Positions 11,833-24,027 of a stretch of DNA of 64,000 bases are shown here, piece after piece; the stretch's first letter is position 1; each line of letters opens with the position of its first letter. A model generated the notes under the pieces. It was given only the letters and a program-made list of their open reading frames with translations, did no database searches and was not told the origin of the DNA. The DNA is from Vicia villosa (taxonomy: Eukaryota > Streptophyta > Magnoliopsida > Fabales > Fabaceae): assembly GCF_029867415.1 (NCBI RefSeq), contig NC_081185.1:76109553-76173552 (forward strand), in the 5' to 3' direction. The position numbers were made by a program, and so were the translations under genes.

Positions 11833-14359
11833 AGATAATCTTTCAAACTGTTTCCCCTTGGCGGAATCTCAATGTTTGCTTTCTCCCACATCAACCATTT
11901 TTCTAGTTCTTCGATTTCAGATAAGGGACGTCTAGCATTGACCATGTTAACAACCGCCGGAGGAACTTCAGAAATTTGTATCTGCTGAAGCTTTGTTGTG
12001 AGATCTTCAGTGGCCTCACTTGTTTTTCCTTTCGGATTTTCAGTCATTTCAGCATCGATGGCTCCTTCAACATCAGTATTGAGGATCGGATTGTCATTTA
12101 GGCTTTCAGTAGCCTGCTTTCCATCTGAAGTTACCTTTGATTCAGCAGCATGAATTTCAGATACTTCCACCATGTTAACATCAAATGGTTCACACAAGTT
12201 ACTGTCAGCCACGTTCAGAGGATCGGCGTCAACCTTCATAGGGTTCTTGCTTTTGTCAGCGAATTTCAAACGTCCATCCTTGATAGCATTCTGGATTAGA
12301 TCCCTGAAAAGAAAACATTGTGAGGTTTTGTGGCCTAGGAAACCATGATATTTACAAAAACCTCTCTTCTTCCGTTGTTCTAACGGAGGAATTTTAGAAT
12401 TAGCAGGCACTATCATTTGGCCATCTTTTACTAGTAAATCAAATATTTCGTCACACTTAGTGACATCAAACGTATAAGTTTTCTTGGGAAATCTATCACT
12501 TTTATCACTATCTACTGGATTTCTTCCATTAGAAGGGGTGAGTAATTTGCAAGCATAGGGTGGCGCTTCCTTTAACTCAGCAAGATATATTTCGACCTCT
12601 TCCATGTCGTATGAGTCTTCGAAAGGTTCGCCATCAACTTCGTCTGCTTCGACGTATGCTACTCTTTCCTTCTTATAACTCTTACTTGCTGTGGCCTTTT
12701 CTGCTTTTAATCGTTCGACTTGTCGAACCCTATCTGCCAATTGGGCCATATCTCTCAGGTATTGAGTATCCAATTTCTTTCGAATTGAATAATCTAGGCC
12801 ACCTGCAGCCATTTCAACTAATTCGTGTTCTGGGACAGTCGTGAAGCATCTTGATTTCAGCAAACGGAACCTGTTTAAGTAATCGTCAATAGACTCCGTG
12901 AATTTTCTTTTGATGCTAGCCAATTCTTTCAAACTTATCTTGGTTTGACCCATGTAAAATTGTTCATGGAATAATCTCTCCAAGTGGGCCCATGCATCTA
13001 TGGAATTTGGAGGTAAGGTAGTGAACCAGACGAACGCATTTTTTATCAGCGAACTAGGGAAGTATTTAATCCTTAAATCCTCATTTCCTGCTAAATCTCC
13101 AGCTTCTGTCAGATACCTGGCGATATGTTCCACCGTTGATTCATTAGTGTCCCCTGAAAACTTAGTAAATTTTGGCACTTGAGCGCCTCTTGGCAATTCT
13201 GTTTGCATGATATAATCCGCTATGGGAGATGTATAATTTGGACGTCGAAGTCCAGTACTGAGGCCATTATTAGCCATAACTCTCTCTATCATGGCAGTTA
13301 GGTTATTCTCAGTGGCTAGGTTTTCTCTCCTGACTCTCTGAACTACTTCGTCTGGGTGTCCGTCCCTACCTACTATCCTTAATCTGGGTCTTTCCTCATC
13401 ACACTCTTGCTGAACAGGGATAGTTCTTCGGTTCGTAGCCTCTAAATCTATTATCTGATTCCTTTCGACCGTTGTTGTTCTTTGTGGAGGAATTATGCCA
13501 GCAGTGGTTGTACCAGATGGAGGAGTCACGCCAGCAGTGGTTGCACCAGGCAGAGGCACCGCATTTTGGATACGTTCTAGAACGGGTTCTCCTTCTCGAT
13601 AGGAGGATTAGTTATTTCTCCGTTTGGGTTGTGGAACACCCATGAAATCTGCCATTCGATTCATTTGGGAGGATATTTTTTGAAAAGTTTCCACATTCTC
13701 TCTACTAGCATTAGAGATATTAATTGCTAGTGGATGCAAGATTGACGATAATTCCCGGGCCAGAGTTCCTAACATGTCGTGATTACTTGCGTCCATCTCT
13801 TGTCGGAATGGTGCTTGTTGCTTGTGGTAAAATTGGGTATTTGGGCAGAGAAACCAGTATTTTGCGCGCTTCGACCTACCGAACCAGCATTTGGCGAAAA
13901 CAGTGTCGGATTCGTAGTATATGTGGGTCCTACCCCCCGTGTACCTGTCATATATGGATTTGGCATGCCGTATTGACTATTTGTTCTCCATTCGAACGCG
14001 GATGATCCTAGGGTAAATAACTGATTTCCAGCATTTGTCGAGGCAAATTGCATTCCGCCAGCATTCGAAGATGAGGGCGCGGTAGTCGATATTGAAACTG
14101 GATTAGTCCCTGTCGTTGATGCATTATTTTCAGGTATAGCCTGGGAACTATCCATGGGACTTGATCCAGTCGGACCCGGTATCTCTTGCGCTCCTTGAGT
14201 AGAAGTCGAAACATGCGTGGAATTTGCCGCTCCGGTTCCTGACCCTTGTGGGGGATCCTGATCTCCCCCTGCACTGGCCGTAACGACCATTCTCTTGCTG
14301 TACCTTCGTTTGGGAATCGGTTGTGCACTGTTTGTTAATTTACATTTCCTAAGGTTCAT
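11796..14359 (-). pseudogene. gag: Tat-lineage gag, disrupted
   Basis: The N-terminal part (14359-13769) is Ser/Thr/Pro/Asn-rich. A frame change near 13770-13800 leads to a short segment (13796-13608) ending in TAA, after which the same frame continues through the 587-codon capsid-like part (13559-11796). That part contains a retrotransposon gag signature (AQVPKFTKFSGDTNESTVEH, FPSSLIKNAFVWFTTLPPNS, SIDAWAHLERLFHEQF) and a CCHC-like region (CKYHGFLGHKTSQC). Gag forms the particle and binds RNA. One stop and one frameshift inside, plus another frame change at the end, mean this copy cannot make complete Gag. Confidence 0.8.
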
Positions 14360-14422
14360 ACAAGGTCTTGATATTTTCTAGACAAAACAAAACAATCGAT
14401 TAATAACAATCTGTTTGACACT

Positions 14423-14441
14423 GTCCCACTGGGTGTGCCAA
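14423..14441 (-). other. Primer binding site of the Tat element
   Basis: On the minus strand TTGGCACACCCAGTGGGAC follows the LTR end (…CACCGTAAACA) after two bases. This TTGGCNC..CCCAGTGGGAC form is common just after 5' LTRs of plant gypsy elements and begins with TGG, which pairs with the CCA end of a tRNA. Confidence 0.65.
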
Positions 14442-14443
14442 TT

Positions 14444-15421
14444 TGTTTACGGTGATTTCCGGTAAACAACCGCTAGTCTTCCAAACTATAATAAATATGA
14501 TTTGGTTACTCGCAGGATCGACTAGATTGATCCTAGGACATAGTCAAATAGGTTGTTATTCATGATAGTTCGAATTATGTCTATGATTGGTGTGTCTCGA
14601 AATAAGAAATACTTGATCAAATAAATAAAGATTAGCAATCACCTTGTTATACACGTAAATATAACATCAGCGAAAAGGTAAGTTAAAGATAAAACATAAG
14701 ACAAAACTGTAAAAGTGCAAGAATCTTAAAAGTGCAGAAAAGTTAAATGCTTCGAAGATAAATGACATGAAAATAAAGAGTGCAGGAATGTAAATGACAG
14801 AAAGTAAATGAAATGCAGTAATATCGAAAGATACTTGAATAAAGGAAAATACACATGTATTTAAATTGGTGTTGGTGTCATACGTACATTTCTCAGCGAA
14901 CTCTTTCTCTTAACACTTGATACTTGAGCAATATGTGAGTGATTTGTACAAAATGAACACACGGAATCCTAACATTAAGACCCTTATTTATACTAGTTTC
15001 GACCCTAACGGTCCTACACTAATCTAATGCCACGTTGCCCATAGAGAATCCAGGGATGCCATCTGTCTTCGTGCGGTTACATAAACTGTTTCGAAATACA
15101 AATCATCCCGCCTGAATCCTCCTTCGACGCGTGGCAACATAATTATAATCGAGAATGCCACGAAAACACGCTAAGCTTCAGTACTTCACATATTTCGCAA
15201 AAACATCTAAGTCCCAAAGACCATTCTTCTCGAATTTAGCTTCGGTGCTCACTATCTTTGTTTCAACTTAAACATCATTCTCGAAGCATGGCCATCAGTA
15301 GCCATTCTCTATCTTCAAAGATGGTCATCAGTAACCACCTCCTTCGAATTTCAGACCTTCGAAGGACATTTCTTCCCAAACGAAATCTTCAGCTTGCATC
15401 TCATGAATTCATTATTAAACA
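14444..15421 (-). repeat. 5' LTR of the Tat element
   Basis: Read on the minus strand it begins TGTTTAATAATG at 15421 and ends CACCGTAAACA at 14444, with TGTTTA/TAAACA terminal inverted repeats. A TATA-like element (TATAAATAAG, minus strand) lies at 14983-14992. The boundary with surrounding Ogre sequence was set by the terminal repeat; no second LTR is available for comparison in the window. Confidence 0.65.
14983..14992 (-). promoter_or_regulatory. TATA box in the Tat LTR
   Basis: TATAAATAAG on the minus strand, about 430 bases into the LTR, is the best core promoter candidate for the retrotransposon transcript. Confidence 0.5.
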
Positions 15422-15562
15422 TATTCTGCTACATAATTTCAAATGTTAGCATCAGAATGAATTTGCACAGGGTATGGCTAATGATTCAAAGTTATCCCGA
15501 CCAACGCAGATTACTCCAAGAAGCAATGTCTCCTACATATACAAGGGGCATGACACATTTTG

Positions 15563-15750
15563 CCCAATCAATCTGGGGCAATCCAGTCAAGATTCCCAGA
15601 ATCTCTCAAATTCCAAATAGCCAGAGGCATATATCCCAAGTGGATTTCAAAATTATTTCCCGATCAATCTGGGGCAATCAAGTCAAGATTCCGAGAATCT
15701 CTCAAAAGCCAAACAGTCAGGGGCATCATCCTAAGTTTACGATTACTAGG
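15563..15750 (+). repeat. Two-copy direct repeat, about 96 bp unit
   Basis: Both units start CCC(A/G)ATCAATCTGGGGCAAT and share CAAGATTCC.AGAATCTCTCAAA and a GGGGCAT-like 3' part. The copies differ by scattered substitutions, so the duplication is not recent. Confidence 0.7.
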
Positions 15751-16480
15751 GGCATTTGTTCTACAATATACACTTCATAAAGTCCTCGTGAGGTGAATCT
15801 CTTCAAGTTCCTACTAGCAGGGGCAAATCAATCAAAGTCCAGTTTGACATCTTAATCAATACTCAGTGGTGTGTTCTAATCAAATCCAGGAATGGTAGTT
15901 ACTATAATACTGGGGGAAACTTTCACTCATTTCACCCCACAGAGCCGGGTTCACAAGATCATATCCCCACAGAGTAACCCTTAAGAAGATATCTTCAAAT
16001 GCTCTCGTCCCGACAAAGACATGACTCCCCAACAGAGTTTACATTTTCAACACTACCGGTTCTCCAAAACTTTGCTCTTCTCCAACATGGTGTATTAATA
16101 TCTTTAATCCCCAATCAGGGTACATCAAGTTACTGATCATCCCCAAGCAGAAATCATAAATCCCCAGCTGAGCATCTTCAAGATAAGATCAAACATCAAA
16201 ATTACAATGACATGGAGATCCACCTTCTCAATCAAGATGTGTAAAATAGCATAAATCATAGTCATACGTCATAAATCATAAACATATTCATACAATTGCA
16301 TACATGTTCATACATAATACATAATGCATCGCGACAAATACGTACATAACATGCAAGGTTCTCATTTATTTTGAGAATCCCGTCATATAAACGCATTACA
16401 TGCATCATGACATGGCATAAAAAAACTAACTTTGCCTTTTTCAGGTTACTGCTGTAGTCAAATAAACAACTTCAAAACCT

Positions 16481-17000
16481 TTCGGATCTAAGTCGATACC
16501 TTGGACGGTTGCTTAATGATCTACCTTCGGATCTAAGTCGATACCTTGGACGGTTCCTTAATGATCTACCTTCGGATCTAAGTCGATACCTTTGACGGTT
16601 CCTTAATGATCTACCTTCGGATCTAAGTCGATACCTTGGACGGTTCCTTAATGATCTACCTTCGGATCTAAGTAGATACCTTGGACGGTCCTTAATGATC
16701 TACCTTCGGATCTAAGTCGATACCTTGGACGGTTCCTTAATGATCTACCTTCGGATCTAAGTCGATACATTTGACGGTTCTTTAATGATCTACCTTCGGA
16801 TCTAAGTCGATACCTTGGACGGTTCCTTAATGATCTACCTTCGGATCTAAGTCGATACCTTTGACGGTTCCTTAATGATCTACCTTTGGGTCTAAGTCGA
16901 TACCTTGGACGGTTCCTTAAAGATCTACCTCAGAGTTAAGTCAATACCTTGGACGGTTCCTTAATGATCTACCTTTAGATTTAAGTCGACACCTCAGACG
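16481..17000 (+). repeat. Tandem array, 45-bp unit, about 11 copies
   Basis: The unit reads TTCGGATCTAAGTCGATACC followed by TTGGACGGTTCCTTAATGATCTACC. Early copies are nearly identical; the last ones (after 16900) decay into variants with CTCAGACGGTTCC. It lies about 260 bp before the LTR. Minisatellites at this position are a known feature of Ogre-type elements. Confidence 0.9.
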
Positions 17001-17249
17001 GTTCCTTAAACAATCAACTTTCAAAGTCTAAAAGCAGCAACCTCAGACGGTTCCGTAAACACTCAAACAACTACTTCCGTAACAATCAACACTCATACAC
17101 CTGGATGGCATCTTCAAGCCCATCTCAGACAAAAGCCCCTACTTCAGCTAGGGCAAATTTCTTGGTATTCTAGTGTTCAATCATCTTCCACCTTCAGACA
17201 CCGACTGGCATACAAACCACTCTACATCTTCAGGTTTAAGATAAATGAA

Positions 17250-17259
17250 CAGGGGCAGC
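17250..17259 (+). other. Polypurine tract of the Ogre element
   Basis: CAGGGGCAGC directly precedes the LTR start TGTCATACCCC. The same junction, in the opposite direction, is found at 23395/23396 in the inserted non-autonomous element. Confidence 0.7.
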
Positions 17260-19296
17260 TGTCATACCCCAAAATTTGCCCACACTATACAAAGCTCTGA
17301 AACTAGGGTTTGGCTTATTCAAAAGAAACTCAGTGAATCAATGGCTCCAAGACATCTCATAGGGCTCAATATATCTCACATCATCTCCATGACAAATATC
17401 AAGTCTCATCTCAAAAGATTGGTCACTCAATTGTTCAAAAAGTCAACAGTCGACTAGGTTAACCTAAAAGTCAACTGTGGTCAAAGTAAAGTCAAAACTC
17501 CTGATTTTTTGTCAAGATCCTCATATTGAAGTATCATTCACCATTTGATCAAGAATTTATCATGGTTCATCAAGGAAAGATAAAAAATCAACAAATTAAA
17601 ATTTTTCTAAATTAGGGTTTTCATAGGAGAAAGTCAACTGAACTTTGACCAGCCATAACTCTCACATGAAACATCAGAAATTTTCCATCCAAAGCTCATT
17701 TTGAAGGAAACTTGATTCTCTACAATTTTGTCTCTCACATGCCAAGTCTAAAAATGCTTCATTTGAGAGATATGGACTAAAACATTATAGGTCCTTTTCA
17801 AAAGTCAACAAAAAGTCACTTTTTTCAAAAGGATACACAAGGAGCATGGAAAATAATTTTGATATGAGACCAAAGACACTGGTTAGAGGACTCTCTAAGG
17901 TTTCAAATAAGTCTTAGAACACTTCCATACCTCAAAAAATGAGAGAAATAGGCCTTGTCGAAGTTGGACTATTTTGGAGGGGAAAATGTGAAGGAGTTTG
18001 AATTTTTTTGCTAGTGGGCCTACTTTTTTAAGACCCAAACTTGTTCCTTATGACATTAAGAGCCCATAAATCAATTTCCACGAATTTCTTTGAATTATGT
18101 GATTTATTATGAATTTTTATTAATATTAAAAGTAATTAAAAATCAAAATAAATCATATAATTGCAAGAAATTTGATTTGATTCTATTTTTAATCAATTCA
18201 ATCACCATTTAAACACAATATTCATTACAAATTCGTGTAAACCAAATTGGTGAAGAAAAAGATTGAAGTTGGCCAAAAATAGAAAGATTCAATGCACTTT
18301 TTCAATCAAATTTCTCAAGAATCCAATCTCATGATTTAGAAGATATTTGATCCAAACTCTGACCTAAAATCCTTCTCTATAAGTATATGAACAAAACCAA
18401 AGTACAAGGGTTGGAGATTGGCTGCAGAGAACCCTCTACTCGAGCTCGAAGAAACCAAAAAAACTCAAATTCGATTTTGAAGATTGGGGGCAATTCAACC
18501 GATTCTGAGTTTTGCTATACCTTCCTTGAGGATCATTGAAGGTGCCTGGATAGTTGCACGCAATCAACACCCCCAGATTTGCCTCCTATTAACAGAAGAA
18601 CTTTTAAGCCAAATTGAAGCCATGTTCGTATTCGTGAGGTCTTGACAAACCCATTGGTGACCTCGCGAAGAATTTCTATGTCTGTTTGCTTGCGTTCGTA
18701 AGACACAGGTCTATGGCTACGAAGACTTCCGTCGGTAAAAGCCTGAACCAGGGCTAAAACGACGGTTGGGGGGAAGAAGATGACTGCGTGTCATCATCTG
18801 GTTGGCCCAAAAGCGCGCGCGAGAATGTTTCAAACTTCAAGAATCTGGCGCATTAAGACACACGTGGTACAATGCTTCTTCATCATCAGAGCCATCAGAT
18901 GCGTCTCCTTTCCAATCCAACGTGCGCCAAGACGAGGGTGCATCATGAACCATCATGGATGAGCAGCACCGAATCAAAAGGGCAATATTCTTAAATTCTT
19001 TATCTTTATTTTTTATTAGGGTTAGCAATGTTCGCCTCCGAACCGATAATGCATTCACCCCATTTTTTTTGTTTGCCATTTTTCCCACCTTTTCAGGGTT
19101 TGTCAATTTCCGAAGCGTCGAGTATCGGTAACCCTAAACCCTAATCTCAATTATATTATTACTTGTTTCAAACCTATTTGCTTTATCTTATCCCGCTGGT
19201 TTCAATTCCCCTCTCCTCCGCTGGTTGCAATTTCCCTTCCCCCATTATTATTGATTATATTAATTGTTGTGGTTAGTAATTCTAGGGAGTGCAACT

Positions 19297-20509
19297 TGTT
19301 AGAACAAGATTTGTTCTAATCAATATTCTTAGTTTTGATGATAACAAGGATATGAATTTTGTGTGAGATAATGTGGTACTCTAATACATTGCAATTTCCC
19401 TTTCAGGAAATATATAAAGAGTATGCACAAATCAGCGCTCAGAAGCTTTGACTCAGAAGGTTCAACATGCAACATCAGAACATGGTCTGGCAAGACATCA
19501 GAAGATGGTCAAGGCAGAATCAGAACATGGGTCTATGGAAGCATCAGAAGAACTTGAGTTCAGAAGCAGAAGCACTGAAGTTCTCATGGTATCACGCTCA
19601 GAAGCACTTCAAGGTCAGAAGACAAGAAGATGCTATGCACCAAGCTGTTTGACTCTGATGATATTCAAACGTTGTATACACAAACATCAGATCAGAAGAA
19701 AGTACAGGTGGCAGGCTACGCTGACTGACAAAAGGAACGTTAGAAGCTATTAAAGGCAACGTTAGTAGACACAGCGTGAACAAGGCTCGAGGTAGTTGAC
19801 AAAAGCGTGAAACATTAAATGCAATACTGTACGGAATACGCAAAGCATTAAATGCTCCCAACGGTCATCTTCTCAAGTGCCTATAAGTATGAAGTTCTGA
19901 TGAGAAGCAAGGTTACCAATTCTGAACGAACTTATTCTGAAAAACTTGCTGAAACGCTGTTCAACTCAAAGCTCAGAAACTTCATCTTCATCAAAGCTCA
20001 CTACATTGCTGTTGTAATATATTAGTGAGATTAAGCTTAAACTTTAAGAGAAATATCACTGTTGTGATTATAGCTTTTCAGAAGCAATTGTAATACTCTT
20101 ATTTGATTACATTAATTTGTAAGTAACTAGAGTGATCAAGTGTTTGATCAGGATACTCTAGGAAGTCTTAGCTTGTGTCTAAGTAGTTGTAATTAGAGTG
20201 ATCACGTGGTGGTCAGGATACTCTAAGAAAGTCTTAGCTTGTGTCTAAGCATTTGTTCCTAGAGTGATCAGGTTGTGATCAGGATACTCTAGAAGACTTA
20301 GTCGTGGGCTAAGTCGAAAACCATTGTAATCTGTTGCGATTAGTGGATTAAATCCTCAGGTGAGGTAAATCACTCCGCGGGGGTGGACTGGAGTAGTTTA
20401 GTTAACAATGAACCAGGATAAAAATAACTGTGCAATTTGTTTTTATCGTTCAAGTTTTTAGACTACACTTATTCAAACCCCCCCTTTCTAAGTGTTTTTC
20501 TATCCTTCA
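19297..20509 (+). mobile_element. Solo LTR of a Sirevirus (Maximus/SIRE-like Ty1/copia)
   Basis: It starts TGTTAGAACAAG, ends TTTCTATCCTTCA and is flanked by a perfect 5-bp duplication CAACT (19292-19296 and 20510-20514). The whole 1213-bp sequence is homologous to the LTRs of the complete Sirevirus at 50352-59980, in the opposite orientation, with scattered substitutions and small indels. A TATA box (TATATAAAG) is at 19411-19419. With no internal region and an intact target duplication, it is the product of LTR-LTR recombination. Confidence 0.92.
19411..19419 (+). promoter_or_regulatory. TATA box in the solo Sirevirus LTR
   Basis: TATATAAAG, conserved at the same relative position in the LTRs of the complete element (minus strand, 51436-51444 and 59858-59866). 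Confidence 0.6.
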
Positions 20510-22107
20510 CAACTTGTTAACCGAAGTAGATCACTAATTACAAGATAAGTATCTGAATATGATCACGTGATTGGTGCACACACGCACACTTTTGGGTAAA
20601 CCTCTCTGTTGCCTGTTGCCTTGTTGCCTGTTGCCTTGTATTTTTTGCAGAATAGCCAGTCCCTCGAATACGAGGATACCTTAGCCATGTTGCCTCGATT
20701 AAGATCATGGTCCCTAATGATGCTGCCTTCGATACACATGATCTCGACCCTCGAAAGTTGCCTTCGAAAAGGCTGACGTATCCTCTGTAGCAACCTGCCC
20801 TAAAAATTAAGCTTTAGAGTCGCCACCTATTCTGAAGGGCGAATAGGAAACCCTACGCAGTATAAAGATCTGGGTAAGTTATTATAATCAGGTTGAGGGA
20901 AGGTGTTAGGCACCCTCAACCCTTTCCTATTGGCTTTGAATCTAAGGTAAAGTTTTATGGCTAAAAGTTAAGGTTAATAGCTAAGGAATTGAATAGGGGG
21001 AAAATTGAGATTTTAGGAAGGGGGACTCGCCTTGGTTATCCAAGTGCCTACGTATCTCCTTAGGGAGAATCAGAGTCAACGTAGTTCGGGCACAGGGTTG
21101 TACGCCTTTGAATTAATATTTTGTGGTGGTTTGAAGGCTTTTTGAATGGCCTATCGTAGTTGTTGAAATGCGAAGTTCGAAGGTATTTTGAATTACCTTG
21201 TCGTAGTTGTGAACATCGCAGTGTTGAAGAGTTGAAACTCCGTAGCGTCGTGGTTTAATGTGTTTTAGATGTTTTAGATTTGGGCGTACAACCCTGATTT
21301 AATATGTCACCGTTAGATGCGATGATCAATAGATTTGATCAGTATAGCTAACGGATTAATAGGGCATTGCTGGTTACTCAGATCGATAGATTGATCATCG
21401 CGGGCAGCAAATTAAATGTATTTTAGATTATGTATTTTTATTGCTTTATTCAGATATTTGATCAGTACGCCATAGAGAGTCGACTAGTTCGAAGGCACGA
21501 TGAAATAGATATTCATCCGTCATTTATCCGTTAAAGGGGAAGTTAGAATTGATGTTTTTATTATTGGATTTGATTAATTAAATTAATCGATTGTTAATCA
21601 TTTGCGACCAATAGGTTTAGTCGGGATGAATAACAAATTAAATCCTAAAACTTTGGCCAAATGGCCAGTGGGATCGGGCGAACCCCAATGCCTATAACCT
21701 TTCTTGGGTTTTTATGTTATTTTTGTAATTAAAATTAGAATAAATTAAATCGAATAATTTGAAGAAAAAGTCGGGGAAATAATCCTAATCCTAATTCTAA
21801 TTCTAATCCTAGTTTATATTATAATCTAATTTTTAATCAAAATTATTATATACAATAAAAATTATTAAACTTTAACCACAAAAAAAAGTAAAAATAAGAA
21901 AATAAAAAGTATATAGAAAAGAACCAGGATTTTATTGAATGTGATTAGATTGATGAGACCCGTGATGCACCTGTGCTTCCAGCCCCGTTGGATCTTGCTA
22001 TACGATGATCCTACAGTCACCACGTGATGGTGCACCGAATGCTCTTATAGCCAATGCGCAGTGGATCATATGATAGTTATAGTGTAAAAAAAAAACTATC
22101 TTAGCCT

Positions 22108-22162
22108 GGAATCGAACTCAGGCGATTGGGGTGAATTGAAGATGGGAGTTACCATGTGAGCT
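22108..22162 (-). promoter_or_regulatory. tRNA-like module 1 (A box and B box) in the 3' LTR
   Basis: On the minus strand AGCTCACATGGTAAC (22162-22148) resembles the tRNA D-arm/A box and GAGTTCGATTCC (22119-22108) the T-arm/B box, about 28 bases apart as in tRNAs. The equivalent in the other LTR (30975-31029) keeps the B box but has an altered A box. It may be a tRNA-derived insertion or an internal Pol III promoter; no complete tRNA fold is evident. Confidence 0.5.
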
Positions 22163-22870
22163 GCGCATAGATAGTCAATATATGATGGATACAAAATCTA
22201 CATTAGCAAAACTGAAACTTGAATTTAAAAGAAACACGCGTGGCCCAGCCTGTCTTCTTCCTAGCGACATACAGAGGTACAACAACAGTTTACTCCCATA
22301 GCCATTAATCTGCAGGTTGCAAGCTCCATATACAAATACCATAAACCCAAGATAAAAGCTCAGATTGAATATATAAAACGTCCTGAATCTATTAGACCCC
22401 TTAATTCAACCTAAAATTGATTCTAACTAAGAATCCCCAGTTTGAAGTTTCTAAACCTAGCAATGGCATATTCCCATATACGCATCCAATACACAAATTA
22501 AATAATACAAAACGTTTCCAATCCTTCTCCCGATCCAGAACCTCTATTCACATGTTATTTATGATGACTCTAGAAGCATAACTGAATCAAAAAAGGACGC
22601 AAACCGTGAGCCACAGTGCAATTCTATGGGCCTGGAACGCTGGTGATGATTGGAATCGCTCCAAGAATGATCCAAGGATGTGTTGAAATCGTCAAAACCT
22701 TTTGAATTGCGCTATCACTAAGAAAACAATTTGAGTTTTCCTCTTCAATTATCCAAGTTCTGCACCCGTGCTTATGGCTGCAAACCTTGTCCCCCTCTCA
22801 CGGTTTTTTTCACCTTTCAGAGCAACCTATTTGCGGCCAAAAATCCTCCCCTCGCGGTGTGAAATTGCTA

Positions 22871-22880
22871 TGCTTTTATA
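22871..22880 (-). promoter_or_regulatory. TATA box in the 3' LTR of the non-autonomous element
   Basis: TATAAAAGCA on the minus strand, about 515 bases into the LTR; the same sequence occurs in the other LTR at about 31740-31749. Confidence 0.5.
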
Positions 22881-23284
22881 GTGATTCCTCTAGGTCCAGA
22901 GTAATGACACAATCATTTTCACTCTGGAAAGATTTGATAGAGATTGAGTTGTGTATTGGGACCGATATGTGAACCGTAAAATATTGAGATGTGATTTGAT
23001 TTGGAAATTATGGTTTTGGAAAGATTTTTGGGTAGTTATTTGATGGAGATTGGAAATTGATGATTAAGGTTGGATTTGAAAACCTGAAAAGATTTGGAAC
23101 TAATTTGCCTGATAAAAAAATAATAAAAATAAAAAATAAAAAATTGTAACTATTCTAACTACACAACTAAGATTAATAACAATACTTATAAAACCAATGC
23201 TTAAAAAAGAAATAACATCTAATTTTTTTTGCTAATTTTTTTGTAATATAAAAATAAAGTTAGTAAAAAAAAATGTAAAAATGT

Positions 23285-23332
23285 GGGGTTCGAACTCATG
23301 GCCTCGTGCTTAAGTTCTTACCAACTGTGCTA
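23285..23332 (-). promoter_or_regulatory. tRNA-like module 2 (A box and B box) in the 3' LTR
   Basis: On the minus strand TAGCACAGTTGGTAAG (23332-23317) is a very good A box and GAGTTCGAACCCC (23297-23285) a very good B box, separated by about 19 bases. It sits about 60-110 bases inside the LTR start, in the element's sense direction. The other LTR has the same pair at 32146-32193. Confidence 0.6.
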
Positions 23333-23395
23333 CGTCATTTATTTGAAATAAAATGGCATTTGCAAATATGTGAAGGAAAATTTTGGGGTATGACA

Positions 23396-23407
23396 GCTGC
23401 CCCTATT
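23396..23407 (-). other. Polypurine tract of the non-autonomous element
   Basis: On the minus strand AATAGGGGCAGC immediately precedes TGTCATACCCC of the 3' LTR. Confidence 0.7.
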
Positions 23408-24027
23408 CAATCTTCTTAAACCTGAAGAGGCAGATAGGCACGTCTGCCTATCGTGATCTAAAGGTAGAAGAGGATTGAATATTGAATGCCCCGGAATTTG
23501 CACTTGTTGGGAAGGATGTTCTGTTGGAGATGGGCTTAAAGATGCCACCCTAGGTGAATACCATTTTTCTAAGTGTGGAGCAAACGCTTTTGAAATGGAC
23601 CACTGTGTTTTGGTTGTAGCACGGCCTAAAAAAGGCAACCTAAATTTTATGCAATGTTATGATGCATGCGATGTATGATGCGGTGAGCTTGTCAAAATAA
23701 ATGAGAGCGTTGTATGTATATGCATTATGTATGAATGAGATATGTTAGTTGAATGATGCATGACTATTAGCTATGTTAGTTGAAGTATGTTAGTAGCTTT
23801 GGGAAAGAAAAAATAGAACCTTGGTGTGTTATTGATGATGTTTTGGAGAATATCACTACCGAGGGACTCACGTGATAAACCCAATTGAAGAAACCTTTGA
23901 AAATTTTGTTGTAGAACCCTTTGCAAAACCCCTTTGCTCGAGTGTGAGAGAAAACAATCGTCCTGCTAAAGCCTGAGTCTTACATAGCGAGGACTCGTTA
24001 GAGGGATCACTTGTTATGATTCTAACA

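Larger units (their letters stand above)
2637..15421 (-). mobile_element. Tat-lineage Ty3/gypsy retrotransposon, truncated at its 3' end by the Athila-like insertion
   Basis: In element orientation (minus strand) the order is: 5' LTR (15421-14444), primer binding site, gag, protease, RT, two RNase H domains, integrase, then two genes on the opposite strand. A second archaeal-type RNase H and antisense genes between pol and the 3' LTR are known hallmarks of the Tat lineage. The 3' LTR and the far end of the antisense region lie beyond the Athila-like insertion, outside the window. The predicted 5-bp target site next to the 5' LTR is TATTC (15422-15426). The insertion sits inside Ogre 3' non-coding sequence. 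Confidence 0.85.
15422..17259 (+). other. Ogre 3' non-coding internal region
   Basis: No gene is visible. It contains a two-copy repeat of about 96 bp (15563-15750), a C-rich stretch with recurring 'ccccacagag/ccccaacagag' pieces (15930-16160), a 45-bp tandem array (16481-17000) and the purine tract before the LTR. Long repeat-rich 3' regions are usual in Ogre-type elements. Confidence 0.6.
20786..23395 (-). repeat. 3' LTR of the non-autonomous Ogre relative
   Basis: 2610 bp, near-identical to 29652-32256, with differences such as small indels in the AT-rich run near 23110-23140. Contains a TATA box (TATAAAAGCA, minus strand, 22871-22880) and two tRNA-like modules. No coding region. Confidence 0.92.

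Noticed and set aside
19127..19145. Telomeric repeat at CCCTAAACCCTAA
   Set aside because: Only two units, in an LTR leader region; likewise the degenerate CCCTAAA-like text near 29521-29620. Such telo-box sequences are common in plant DNA.
23285..23332. A genuine tRNA gene
   Set aside because: A and B boxes are present but no acceptor stem, anticodon arm or proper 3' end can be found; reported as a tRNA-like module instead.
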